In this document: positions 21,485 through 33,560 of the stretch, one piece after another
Position numbering within the stretch: the stretch's first letter is position 1
Layout: each line of letters begins with the position of its first letter
Source of the DNA: Phoronis australis
Taxonomy: Eukaryota > Phoronida > Phoronidae
DNA: 64,000 nt
Direction of reading: 5' to 3'
NCBI GenBank assembly: GCA_002633005.1
Contig: NMRA01000065.1
Coordinates: 127,177 to 191,176, forward strand
The notes under the pieces: model-generated
What the model saw: only the letters and a program-made list of their open reading frames with translations
What the model was told of the DNA's origin: nothing
The model's database searches: none
Translations under genes and position numbers: made by a program

Positions 21485-24400
21485 GTCAATTCTTGCAAAG
21501 GTCATGTAACGTTCAAAATGTTATATGTCTTAAGTTTTTCAAGGAATTCTTTTCAATTGCAGCACACTGGTGTAAGTCAACATGCCAAACGAATATCCTA
21601 CTTTACTTTGCAATAAGCCTAACCAATCAGAAAAAATAGGTCAAAGGTCATTGAGTGCAAACTAAGATTTTGAGCTAGAAAGTTCATAATTACGTATGAA
21701 TTTGAATTCTAAATTTTCAGGTCATTTGGTGCACCCATGGGGTCATTAGGTGCATTTTTCTTCTGAAAGTTTAACCACTTCATTCATGTTGTATTCTGAA
21801 GTGCTTAAAGTAAAACATCTGTGATTATTAGCATTACCACACTTGTAATCGAGTTAACAGTTACTCCCTCATCGGGGCTCATAACGCACCGGAAGAGGTC
21901 AATTAGTGGAAAGGTCATCAAAAAACTAATATGTAATTTCTCCTACAATTTTAAAAAATTCCTTATCATATTGGTAAACGGGTTGCTGTCAGTAACTTCC
22001 CATAATAATTCTAGTAATACGCACGCGCAGAGTCCGTTATTGTCACGCCGTGACAATAATCTTTCTAATTCTTACTACTCTGCGCGTGTAAGCGCAGAGT
22101 ACTGTTGTTCCTGGGATTTCTTCAATTATATTACTCTGCGCGTGTAAGCGCAGAGTATTGTTGTTCCTGGGTTTTCTTCAATTTTATTCTTATTCTTCTT
22201 ATTCTTCTTATTCTTCTCATCTTCTTGTTCTTCTTCTTATGCTTCTTTCGACCAACTTTGAGGCTTAATAACTCCAAACTGGGTGCAGGTACGGTCTTTA
22301 AATTCAGGATATGATTTTTGACAGTACATAAATTTTGATTGGTTATATAAACATATTCCATATTGCACCGAAAGAGGGCGTTTGGTGCAAAGGTCATATA
22401 ATTTTCAAAATACTACTGCTCCTTCAGTTTTAAAGCTATCTGTTTCAAATTCAGTGGACAGGTATAAGTCAATGTGACAATTTAAAAATTACTTTTGTAA
22501 GTAATAGGGTCATCCAATCAGGTGAAATAGATATAGGTCATTAGGTGCAAACTAAAATTTTGAGCTAAACACTTCAAATTGACAGGTGTGATTGCCACAG
22601 GTAAATCAAATCGGAATCCAAAGTTTCAGGTCATTTAGTGCAAACATGGGGTCATTAGGTGCATTTTTCTTCTAAAAATTTGACCTTTTCAATCAGCAAG
22701 TATTCTGATGTGTCAACCGTTAGACAACTGTGATTCTCAGCGTTCAACACACTTTGCATGGGCTTTGCAATAATTCTCCTAAAGATGCTTAAAATGCACC
22801 GGATCAGGTCAATTAGTGGAAAGGTCATGTAACGTTCAAAATGTTATATGTCTTACGTTTTTCAAGGAATTATTTTCAATTTCAGCACACTGGTGTAAGT
22901 CAACATGCCAATTGAATACCCTACTTTACTTTGCAATAGGCCTAACCAATCAGAAAAAATCGGTCAAAGGTCATTGATTGCAAACTAACATTTCGAGCTA
23001 GAGACTTCAGAATTACGTATCTGTTTACTAAGTGCATTTGAGTTTGAATTCTAAATTTTCAGGTCATTTGGTGCACCCATGTTGTCATTAGGTGCATTTT
23101 TCTTCTGAAAGTTTGACCACTTCATTCATCTTGTATTCTGAAGTGCTTAAAGTAAAACATCTGTGATTAATAGCATTAACCACAATTTTAATCGAGTTAA
23201 CAATTACTGCCTAATCTAGGCTCATAATGCACCGGAAGAGGTCAATTAGTGGAAAAGTCATCAAAAAATTAATATGTAATTTCTCCTACATTTTTAAAGA
23301 ATTTCTTTTCATATTGGTAAACGGGTTGCTGTCAGTAACTTCCCATAATAATTCCAGTAATACGCACGTGCAGAGTCCGTTATTGTCACGCCGTGACAAT
23401 AACCTTTCTACAGTGTAGTTCTTATTCTTCTTATTCTTATTGTTATTCTTCTTCCGACCAACTTTGAGGCTTAATAACTCCAAATTGGGTGCAGGCATGG
23501 TCTTTACATTCAGCATATGACTTTTGACAGTATATAAATTTTGATTGGTTATGTAATCATATTCCATATTGCACCGGAAGAGGTCATTTGGTGCAAAGGT
23601 CATATAGTTTTCAAAATGCTACTCCAACTTCAGTTTTAAAGCTATCTTTTTCAACTTCTATGCACAGGTATAAGTCATCATGTCGATTTAAAAACTACTT
23701 TTCTAAGTAATCGGGTCATCCAATCAGGTGAAATAGGTCAAATGTCACTAGGTGCCAATTAAAATTTTGAGCTAGACTCTTCAAATTGACAGGTCTGATT
23801 GCCACTGTTAAATCAAATCGGAATCCAAAGTTTCAGGTCATTTAGTGCAAACATGGGGTCATTATGTGCATTCTTCTTCTGAAAATTTGACCTTTTCAAT
23901 CAGCAAGTATTCTGATGTGTCAACCGTTAGACAACTGCGAATCTCAGCATGAAACATATTTTTCATGGGCTTTGCAATAATTCACCTAAAGACGCTTATA
24001 ATGCATCTGATAGGGTCAATTAGTGCAAAGGTCATGTAACGTTCAAAATATTATATCTCTTACGTTTTTCAAGGAATTCTTTTCAATTTCAGCAAACTGG
24101 TGTACATGTAAGTCAACACGCCAATTGAATATCCTACTTTTCATTGCAATAGACCTAACCACTCAGAAAAAAGGTCAAAGGTCATTGAGGGCAAACTAAA
24201 ATTTTGAGCTAGAGACTTCAGAATTACGTATCTGTTTACTAAGTGCGATTGAGTTTGAATTCTAAATTTTCGGGTAATTTGGTGCACCAATGTCATAAGG
24301 TGTATTTTTCTTCTGACAGTAGGACCAATTCATTCATCTTGTATTCTGAAGTGCTTCAAGTAAAACATCTGTAATTATTAGCATTAACCACACTTTTAAT

Positions 24401-24742
24401 CGAGTTAACAATTACTCCATCATCGGGACTCATAATGCACCGGAAGAGGTCAAAAAGTGGAAAGGTCTTCAAAAAATTAATATGTAATTTCTCCTACAAT
24501 TTTAAAAAATTCCATTTCATATTGGTAAACGGGTGGCTGTCAGTTACTTCCCATAATAATTCTAGTAATACGCACGTGCAGAGTCCGTTATTGTCACGCC
24601 GTGACAATAATCTTTCTAGTTCTTCTAATTACTCTGCGCGTGTAAGCGCAGAGTACTGTTGTTCCAGGGTTTTCTTCAATTTTATTCTTCTTCTTATTGT
24701 TCTCATTCTTCTTCCGACCAACTTTTAGGCTTAATATCTCCA
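21485..24742. repeat. array of ~1.2 kb repeat, block 1 (Helentron-like)
   Basis: Two to three units. Each unit has a 10-base-arm palindrome (TACTCTGCGC, GTGTAA, GCGCAGAGTA; for example 22076-22101), a TTCTTATTC microsatellite, two diverged half-units of about 600 bases (marked by CTTCATTCATCTTG and TTTTCAATCAGCAAG), the inverse motif CACGCGCAGAGT, and a second palindrome (TTATTGTCAC, GCC, GTGACAATAA; 22037-22059). Subterminal inverted repeats plus a 3' hairpin and tandem arrangement are the hallmarks of non-autonomous Helentrons (HINE/DINE-1 type). No protein is encoded. Confidence 0.65.
21638..21650 (+). promoter_or_regulatory. DR1 nuclear-receptor-type motif in the repeat
   Basis: AGGTCAAAGGTCA: two perfect AGGTCA half-sites with one spacer base, the consensus for RXR-, HNF4- and COUP-TF-type receptors. 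The same 13-mer recurs at 24172, 28199, 28959, 29392 and 33410, with a one-base variant at 22961. Whether any is bound is unknown. Confidence 0.5.
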
Positions 24743-25414
24743 AATTGACATTTCAATGTTTCGATCTCATGCTAACGACATACTTTTAACCACCGATTCG
24801 ATTTTTGATATCCATTTCTTATTTGGTTTCGTATCAGTCTGCCAGAACGTGACATGTACAGGCTATATGAACAGTGTGACCTACTTAGTGCATAAAGTGC
24901 AAAAATGATCACTAATCCAATTGAATCGTCTCTCGCCATCCCAACTCCATGCATCGTGAAATTCAGTTCACGTCTTTTGTACTTTCACATCTAGATTACT
25001 TTGACATAATTTATCAATCAGCAAACGCAAGCATTCTTCTTCAATTAGTTCATCGGGATTTTCGTTTTTTCACAGTGTTAGATCTCAGCTATAGCTACTT
25101 GAGGCAACTCCTCGCTACCGGTTGCTGTACTGGTTCTAGACCCATTCTTACTCTCCGCGTTTGTTCACGCTTATTATAGTTTTTATTGGAACACTGCCAG
25201 TTTTAAACAGTGGAAATCCGTGATCTCGAGCTGAAAAGTTGATGTGGACAATGGAAAGAAAGTTTAGGAAAACATTTAACTTGGAGTAAGTATATTTTTG
25301 GCGACCTTTTAGGAGGGTAAAGTGATGGCAGGGCCCTGCGCCACAGCGACTTTAATGTACGTTCTACAACTTTAAAATTTATATGCAAACATCGAAAAAT
25401 AAGCAGTGACCTAC

Positions 25415-25549
25415 CTGAACATGAACAAGTCTTGTTCTGTGCCTTCGTCACGAGCAAGCCGTGGTCAAACCGCTGCCGTTGTCGCGTTTTGTTATGGGTG
25501 TCGCAGTTGCAGCTTGAATACTTGGACCACTTGGACCAAGTAGGGAATA
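25415..25549 (-). CDS. short TSP1 exon, segment 2
   Basis: A 135-base exon, phase 1-1, donor TTCAG/GTAGGT. Same WSKWSKYSSCNC core as in segment 1; changes include NKTCSCS for NKTCTCP, and a Gly/Leu-region change (DHGLLVTK). Open and spliceable. As in the other segments it follows Ig-A. Confidence 0.78.
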
Positions 25550-25771
25550 CTAAAACAAGAGTTAAGCCATTCGAGAGTAAGCAACCAGCTGTGAATCTTG
25601 ACCCAAGGACACTTACGTCTTTAAGTTATGGTTTTATTAGATGGACGCCTACATTAAGGAGTTCTTCACTTCAAGTGATTAGTACATGGTAAGGAGACAA
25701 GAACAAAAATCTTCCATAAGAATAATCCAATTAATGAAATATTGTAAAGCATAACACCAGAGTTAGTATAC

Positions 25772-26125
25772 CTCTCCACGCTTCTACAAGTAACCGTCTA
25801 TCTCTTTGTCTAGTATTCCAACTTCGCACTGTCAGCCAATAGTCTTTCACGTCGCTCTCGAGAACGGTTCTCTTCAGCCTTATAATCCAAACTCCGACAC
25901 CGTTGTCACTGTACGCGTATCCTCGGTAGTTTTTATCATAAAAGTAACTCTCCTGTGGGTAATAATGCCACGAGGCAATGTCACGTTCTTCCGGATTTGA
26001 CCACGTTACAGACTTGATGTTATCCTCTGGCCAAAATGTTGATGTAATAGACATGTTGCCACCGACGCGCACTGGCTGAGGATGGAATACTACCCTTGTG
26101 TTGATCCACTGGTGATTAGTTTGAT
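25772..26125 (-). CDS. Ig-like exon A, segment 2 (cysteine-less)
   Basis: A 354-base exon, phase 1-1, same splice sites as segment 1. GGNMSITSTFWPEDN, SVTWSNPEERDIASWHYY and VKDYWLTVRSWNTRQ are visible. The core Trp is present (SVTWSN), unlike segment 1, but the two cysteine positions are again Ser and Val/Arg. The cysteine loss is therefore ancestral to the triplication, while the Trp loss is specific to segment 1. Confidence 0.78.
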
Positions 26126-26727
26126 CTGAAGCAAGATGTGTGCACTACTTTAGTGAGGAATATTTAAAGTTATGCACCACGCCATAGGACGCCAGTGAAA
26201 GTCGATTGTTTTTCAGGTTTGCTTGCAAATTTTTGGATGATGTGCGGTAACATGATCAGCTATACTACACAGTTTGAAGGTCATTGCTACAAGTGAATGG
26301 GGACGCTGTAGTCGCCAAGTTTCCAAAAGAGCCCCAACACCTTTTTCGAAGTAACTTCCTGGAGGCATTTTGTATGAAAATTCTTTTCAGGAAACTGGAC
26401 GCAAAGTATATCTTGAAGGGGCTGTTTTAGAAATCGCCAGTGCATATTTTCATGGTCAGAAACTAGCACTGGCAAGGTGCGACTGTTAATTTGTTTACAT
26501 GTTATGAATTTGGCGATGCATAAACTTTGCGTTTCTACTTTTGCCAGTTTAGACTCAGAGATAACTTTCTAGATATTACTCACACCTCCAAATCAATTCT
26601 TAACATCATAAATATTGTTGAAGACGATAAAAGGAACCGAGCTTTATAATGCCAACTTGTTTTTGCACTTTTGAATAAAAGACACGCACTTTTGAATGGA
26701 AAGATCGACATAATTTCTTTAACTTAC

Positions 26728-27075
26728 TAAATGAATATACTTGAGTGGTAGTCGTTTTCTCATCACACTTGGTCTTGCTAACGAGTATCGTCCTCCAACA
26801 AACTTTGCACATATGGACCAGTTCCTCAACGCCGTTTGGAACAGTCTTAATTTTTAAAACGAAGACCTTAAAAGTTGGTTTTTGGTCATTGATGAACATT
26901 TCATACTTTGAACCACGTGAAAGAGGTCTCTCTGACCGACTTCCATCTGTTTTAGAAAACCACGTGACGTTCAGAAACACATCGTAGTGGGGGGTGTAAT
27001 TTAATGCACATAGAATGTTTGCGTGCCTGCCTCCGATAGCCATTGATGAATTATGACGATACAAGACTACAGCCT
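26728..27075 (-). CDS. Ig-like exon B, segment 2
   Basis: A 348-base exon, phase 1-1, acceptor CTTTCAG and donor TTTA/GTAAGT. Differs from segment 1 at only a few residues (YRHNSS for YHHNSS; HYDVFLNVTW for HYEVFVNVTW; NDQKPTF for NDEKPTF). All Ig-fold cysteines and the core Trp are kept. Confidence 0.83.
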
Positions 27076-27390
27076 CTGAAAGAATCAAGTCAAAAATCAA
27101 ATTCGATAGTGGGCTATATTTTTTAAGAGAGTCAGAACTGTTCTTGGTTCCTCTTCCGAGTCGAAAGTATATGCAGTTACGCAATGCGAATGGAGCTATT
27201 CGGAAAATTCAAATCAACTACAGGGCGCGCGTGTACTAGTGGTGATAGATGATCAACCTCGAATTGGCGAGCCCTTTAAATACGTGGTGAAATGGCTTGC
27301 AACTGTGCCAACTGAATCTGAGATTTCGTGAAAAGGGTGCATCTATGAGAGGAAGTAATCATATCCTAATACAAATGTAAGGTTTGTGAT

Positions 27391-29964
27391 TATTACTCTG
27401 CGCGTGTAAGCGCAGAGTACTGTTGTTCCTGGGTTTTCTTCAATTTTATTCTTATTCTTATTCTTCTTGTTCATATTCTTCTTCCGACCAAATTTGAGGC
27501 TTAATAAGTCCAAATTGGGTGCAGGTACGGTCTTTAAATTCAGCATATGACATTTGACAGTATATAAATTTTGATTGGTTATATAATCATGTTCCATATT
27601 GTACCGGAAGAGGTCGTTTGGTGCAAAGGTCATATAATTTTTAAAACGCTACTCCTCCTTCAGTTTTAAAGCTATCTCTTTCAAATTCGGTGTACAGGTA
27701 TAAGTCTACATGTCAATTTAAGAATTTACTTCACAAAGTAATCGGGTCATCCAATCAGGTGAAATAGGTCAAAGGTCTTTAGGTGCAAACATAAATTTTC
27801 AGCTACACTCTTCAAATTGACAGGTCTGATTACCACAGGCAAATCAAATCGAAATCCAAAGTTTCATGTCATTTAGTGCAAACATGGGGTCATTAGGTGC
27901 ATTTTTCTTCTGAAAATTTGACCTTTTCAATCAGGAAGTATTCTGATGTGTCAACCGTTAGACAACTGTGATTCTCAGCGTTAAACACATTTTCCATGGG
28001 CTTTGCAATAATTCTCCTAAAGATGCTTAAAATACACCGTATAAGCTCAATTAGTGCAAAAGTCATGTAACGTTCAAAATGTTATATCTCTTACGTTTTT
28101 CAAGGAATTCTTTTCAATTTCAGCACACTGGTGTAAGTCAACATGCCAATTAAATACCCTACTTTACTTCGCAATAGGCCTAACCAATCAGAAAAAATAG
28201 GTCAAAGGTCATTGAGTGCAAACTAAAATTTTGAGCTAGAGACTTCAGAATTACTTATCTGTTTACTAAGTGCGATTGAGTATGAATTCTAAATTTTCAG
28301 GTCATTTGATGCACCTATTGGGTCATTAGGTGCATTTTTCTTCTGAGAGTTTGTCCACTTCATTCATCTTGTATTCTGAAGTGCTGAAAGTAAAACATCT
28401 GTGATTATTAGCATTAACCACACTTTTAATGGAGTTAACAATTAATCCCTCATCGGGGCTCATAATGCACCGGAGGTCAATTAGTGAAAAGGTCATCAAA
28501 ATAATAATATGTAATTTCTCCTACAAGTTTAAAGAACTCCTTTTCATATTGGTAAGCGGATTGCTGTCAGTAACTTCCCATAATAATTCCAGTAATACGC
28601 ACGCGCAGAGTCCATTATTGTCACGCCGTGACAATAATCTTTCTAGTTCTTCTTCTTATTATTTTTATTTTTATTCTTCTTCCGACCAATTTTGAGGTTA
28701 ATAACTCCAAATTGCGTGCAGGTACGTCTTTAAATTCAGCATATGTCTTTTGACAGTATATACATTCTGATTGGTTATATAACCATATTCTATATTGCAC
28801 CGGAAAAGGTCGTTTGGTGCAAAGGTCATATAATTTTCAAAATGCTACTCCTCCAGTTTTAAAGTTTCTTTTTTTAAATGTAGTACACAGGTATAAGTCA
28901 ATATAACAATTTAAAAAATGACTTTTCTAAGTAATCGGGTCATCCAATCAGGTGAAATAGGTCAAAGGTCATTAGGTGCAAACTAAAATTTTGAGCTAGG
29001 CACTTCAAACTGACAGGTCTGATTGCCACAGATAAATGAAATCGGAATTCAAAGTTTCAGGTCATATAGTGCAAACATGGGTTCATCAGGTGGATTTTTC
29101 TTCTGAAAATTTGACCTTTTCAATCAGCAAGTATTCTGATGTGTCAACCGTTAGACAACTGTGATTCTCAGCGTTAAACACATTTTCCATGGGCTTTGCA
29201 ATAATTCTCCTAAAGATGCTTAAAATGTACCGGATAAGGTTAATTAGTGCAAAGGTGATGTAACGTTCAAAATGTGATATGTCTTACGTTTTTCAAGGAA
29301 TTCTTTTCAATTTCAGCACACTGGTGTAAGTCAAAATGCCAAGTGAATACCCTACTTTACTTCGCAATAGGCTTAACCAATCAGAAAAAATAGGTCAAAG
29401 GTCATTGAGTGCAATCTAAAATTTTGAGCTAGAGACTTCAGAATTGCGTATCTGTTTACTAAGTGCGATTGAGTTTGATTTCCAAATTTTCAGGTCATTT
29501 GGTGAGCCCATGAGGTCATTAGGGGCTTTTTTCTTCTGAAAGTTTGACCACTTCATTCATCTTGTATTCTGAAGTGCTTAAAGTAAAACATCTGTGATTA
29601 TTAGCATTAACCACTTTTTTAATCGAGTTAACTATTACTCCATCATCGGGGCTCATAATGCACCGGAAGAGGTCAATTGGTGGAAAGGTCGTCAAAAAAT
29701 TAATATGTAATTTCTCCTACAAATTTAAAGATTTCCTTTTCATATTGGTAAACGGGTTGCTGTCAGTTACTTCCCATAATAATTCTAGTAATACGCACGC
29801 GCAGAGTCCGTTATTGTCACGCTGTGACAGTAATCTTTCTAGTTTTTCTTATTACTCTGTGCGTGTAAGCGCAGAGTACTGTTGTTCCTGGGTTTTCTTC
29901 AATCTTTTTCTTCTTCTTATTCTTCTCATTCTTCTTCCGACCAACTTTTAGGCTTAATAACTCC
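27391..29964. repeat. array of ~1.2 kb repeat, block 2 (Helentron-like)
   Basis: About two units with the same parts in the same order as block 1. The array opens with the ACTCTGCGCGTG palindrome at about 27394, and a second palindrome copy lies at about 29854 (first arm with one change). Half-unit markers occur at 27900, 28330, 29090 and 29520, alternating at about 430 and 760 bases. Perfect DR1 motifs lie at 28199, 28959 and 29392. Confidence 0.65.
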
Positions 29965-30639
29965 AAATTGACATTTCAATGTTTCGATCTCATGCTAACC
30001 ACATACTTTTAACCACCGATTCGATTTTTGATATCCATTTCTTATTTGGCTTCGTATCAGTCTCCCAGACCGTGACATGTACAGGCTATATGAACAGTGT
30101 GACCTACTTAGTGCATAAAGAGCAAAAATGATCACTAATCCAATTGAATCGTCTCTCGTCATCCCAACTCCATGCATCTTGAAATTCAGTTCATGTCTTT
30201 TGATCTTTCACATCTAGATTACCGTGACATAATCTATCAATCAGCAAACGCAAGCATTCTTCTTCAATTAGTTCATCGGGATTTTCGTTTTTTCACAGTG
30301 TTAGATCTCAGCTATAGCTACTTGAGGCAACTCCTCGCTACCGGTTGCTGTACTGGTTCTAGACCCATTCTTACTCTCCGCGTTTATTCACGCTTATTAT
30401 AGTGTTTATTGGAACACTGCCAGATTTAAACAGTGGAAATCCGTGATCTCGAGCTGAAAAGTTGATGTGGACAATGGAAAAAATGTTTAGGAAAACATTT
30501 AACTTGGAGTAAGTATATTTTTGGCGACCTTTTAGGAGGGTAAAGTGATGGCTGGGCCCCTGCGCCACAGCGACTTTAATGTACGTTCTACAACTTTAAA
30601 ATTTGTATGCAAACATCGAAAAATAAGCAGTGACCCTAC

Positions 30640-30774
30640 CTGAACATGAACAAGTCTTGTTCTGTGCCTTCGTCACGAGCACGCCGTGGTCAAACCGCTG
30701 CCGTTGTCGCGTTTTGTTATGGGTGTCGCAGTTGCAGCTTGAATACTTGGACCACTTGGACCAAGTAGGGAATA
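30640..30774 (-). CDS. short TSP1 exon, segment 3
   Basis: A 135-base exon, phase 1-1, donor TTCAG/GTAGGG. TWSKWSKYSSCNCDTHNK and the TRQRQR strand are conserved; FDHGVLVTK as in segment 1 and NKTCSCS as in segment 2. Four cysteines. Confidence 0.78.
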
Positions 30775-30996
30775 CTAAAACAAGAGTTAAGCCATTCGAG
30801 AATACGCAACCAGCTGTGAATCTTGACCCTAGGGCACTTACGTCATTCCGTTATGGTTTTATTAGATGGACGCCGTCATTAAGGAGTTCTTCAGTTCAAG
30901 TGATTAGTACATGGTAAGGAGACAAGAACAAAAATCTTGCGTAAGAATAATCCAATTAATGAAATATTGTAAAGCATAACACCAGAGTTAGTATAC

Positions 30997-31350
30997 CTCT
31001 CCACGCTTCTACAAGTAACCGTCTATCTCTTTGTCTAGTATTCCAACTTCGCACTGTCAGCCAATAGTCTTTCACGTCGCTCTCGAGAACGGTTCTCTTC
31101 AGCGTTATAATCCAAACTCCGACACCGTTGTCACTGTACGCATATCCTCGGTAGTTTTTATCATAAAAGTAACTCTCCTGTGGGTAATAATGCCACGAGG
31201 CAATGTCACGTTCTTCCGGATGTGACCACGTTACAGACTTGATGTTATCCTCTGGCCAAAATGTTGATGTAATAGACATGTTGCCACCGACGCGCACTGG
31301 CTGAGGATGGAATACTACCCTTGTGTTGATCCACTGGTGATTAGTTTGAT
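30997..31350 (-). CDS. Ig-like exon A, segment 3 (cysteine-less)
   Basis: A 354-base exon, phase 1-1. GGNMSITSTFWPEDN, SVTWSHPEERD, then DYWLTVRSWNTRQ. Core Trp present, both fold cysteines absent. The SVTWSHP motif is closest to the canonical Ig exon at 7230 (KVTWSHN), so this domain probably derives from such a V-type Ig that later lost its disulphide. Confidence 0.78.
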
Positions 31351-31952
31351 CTGAAGCAAGATGTGTGCACTACTTTAGTGAGGAATATTTAAAGTTATGC
31401 ACCACGCCATAGGACGCCAGTGAAAGTCGATTGTTTTTCAGGTTTGCTTGCAAATTTTTGGATGATGTGCGGTAACATGATCAGCTTTACTACACAGATT
31501 GAAGGCCATTGCTACAAGTGAATGGGGACGCTGTAGTCGCCAAGTTTCCAAAAAAACCCAACACCTTTTTCGAAGTAACTTCCTGGAGGCATTTTGTATG
31601 AAAATTCTTTTCAGGAAACTGGACGCAAAGTATACCTTGAAGGGGCTGTTTTAGAAATCGCCAGTGCATATTTTCATGGTCAGAAACTAGCACTTGGCAA
31701 GGTGCGACTGTTAATTTGTTTACATGTTATGCATTTGGCGATACATAAACTTTGCGTTTCTACTTTTGCCAGTTTAGACTCAGAGCTAACTTTCTAGAAA
31801 TTACTCACACCTCCAAATCAATTCTTAACATCATTAATATTGTTGAAGACGATAAAAGGAACAGAGCTTTATAATGCCAACTTGTTTTTGCACTTTTGAA
31901 TAAAAGACACGCACTTTTGAATGGAAAGATCGACATAATTTCTTTAACTTAC

Positions 31953-32300
31953 TAAATGAATATACTTGAGTGGTAGTCGTTTTCTCATCACACTTGGTCT
32001 TGCTAACGAGTATCGTCCTCCAACAAACTTTGCACATATGGACCAGTTCCTCAACGCCGTTTGGAACAGTCTTAATTTTTAAAACGAAGGCCTTAAAAGT
32101 TGGTTTTTCGTCATTGATGAACATTTCATACTTTGAACCACGTGAAAGAGGTCTCTCTGACCGACTTCCATCTGTTTTAGAAAACCACGTGACGTTCAGA
32201 AACACATCGTAGTGGGGGGTGTAATTTAATGCACATACAATGTTTGCGTGCCTGCCTCCGATAGCCATTGATGAATTATGGTAATACAAGACTACAGCCT
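31953..32300 (-). CDS. Ig-like exon B, segment 3
   Basis: A 348-base exon, phase 1-1. ANIVCALNY, VFLNVTWFSK and ELVHMCKV are conserved, with YYHNSS near the start and PTFKAFVLKIK. The first of the three Ig-B exons to be transcribed. The upstream minus frame stays open beyond the acceptor to 32433, but the CTTTCAG acceptor matches the other copies. Confidence 0.83.
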
Positions 32301-32612
32301 CTGAAAGAATCAAGTCAAAAATTAAATTCGATAGTGGGCTATATTTTTTAAGAGATTCAGAACTGTGCTTGGTTCCTCTTCCGAGTCGAAAGTATATGCA
32401 GTTACGCAATGCCAATGGGGCTATTCGGAACATTCAAATCAACTACAGGGCGTGCGTGTACTAGTGGTGATAGATGAGCAGCCTCGAATTCGCGAACCCT
32501 TTAAATACGTGGTGAAATGGCTTGCAACCGTGCCAACTGAATCTAAGATTTCGTGAAAAGGGTGCATCTATGAGAGGAAGTAATCATACCCTAATACAAA
32601 GGTAAGTTTTGT

Positions 32613-33560
32613 GATTATTACTCTGCGCGTGTAAGCGCAGAGTACTGTTGTTCCTGGGTTTTCTTCAATTTTATTCTTATTCTTATTCTTCGTATTCTTA
32701 TTCTTCTTCCAACCAAATTTAAGGCTTAATAACTTCAAATTGGGTGCAGGTACAGCCTTTGAATTCAGCATATATATGAATTTTGATTGGTTATATAACC
32801 CTTTTCCATATTGCACCGGAAGAGGTCGTTTGGTGCAAAGGTCATATAATTTTCAAAATGCTACTCCTCCTTCAGTTTTAAAGCTTTCTTTTTCAAATTT
32901 GGTGCACAGGTAAAAGTCCATATGCCAATTTGAAAAATTACTTTTCTAAGTAATCGGGTCATCTAATCAGGTGAAATAGGTCAAAGGTCTTTAGGTGCAA
33001 ACTAAAAGTTTGAGCTAGACACTTCAAATTGACAGGTCTGATTGCCACAGGTAAATCAGATCGGAATCCAAAGTTTCAGGTCATTTAGTGCAAACATGGG
33101 GTCATTAGGTGCATTTTTCTTCTGAAAATTTGACCTTTTCAATCAAGAAGTATTCTGATGTGTCAACCGTTAGACAATTGTGATTCTCAGCGTTAAACAC
33201 ATTTTCCATGGGCTTTGCAATAATTCTCGTAAAGATGCTTAAAATACACCGGATAAGGTCAATTAGAGCAAAGGTCATGTAACGTTCAAATGTTATATCT
33301 CTTACGTTTTTCAAGGAATTCTTTTCAATTTCAGCACACTGGTGTAAGTCAACATGCCAATTAAACACCCTACTTTACTTCGCAATAGGCCTAACCAATC
33401 AGAAAAAATAGGTCAAAGGTCATCAAAATTAATATGTAATTTCTCCTACAATTTTCCTTTTCATACTAGTAAACGGGTTGCTGTAAGTAACTTCCCATAA
33501 TAATTCCAGTAATACCCACGCGCAGAGTCCGTTATTGTCACGCCGTGACAATAATCTTTC
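32613..33560. repeat. single ~0.9 kb Helentron-like repeat in copy 1
   Basis: Starts with ACTCTGCGCGTG and ends after CACGCGCAGAGT and the TTATTGTCAC/GTGACAATAA hairpin (33528-33552). The matching place in element copy 2 (about 40355) has the flanks GTGATTATT and ATTATTCTACC with nothing between them but a few bases. This empty site defines the ends of the repeat. A perfect DR1 lies at 33410. Confidence 0.65.

Larger units (their letters stand above)
24743..27390. repeat. Ig/TSP1 cassette, tandem segment 2
   Basis: Homologous to segments 1 and 3 across its whole length, from the ATTGACATTTCAATGTTTCG start to the GAGCTATTCGG terminus near 27188 and about 200 bases beyond. It carries one copy each of TSP1, Ig-A and Ig-B. 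Confidence 0.88.
29965..32613. repeat. Ig/TSP1 cassette, tandem segment 3
   Basis: The segment nearest the 5' end of the minus-strand gene. Offset from segment 2 is 5225 bases. All three exons are intact. At its right end the GGGGCTATTCGG terminus (32414) leads into a full-length copy of the terminal-repeat element that extends to 38203. Confidence 0.88.
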
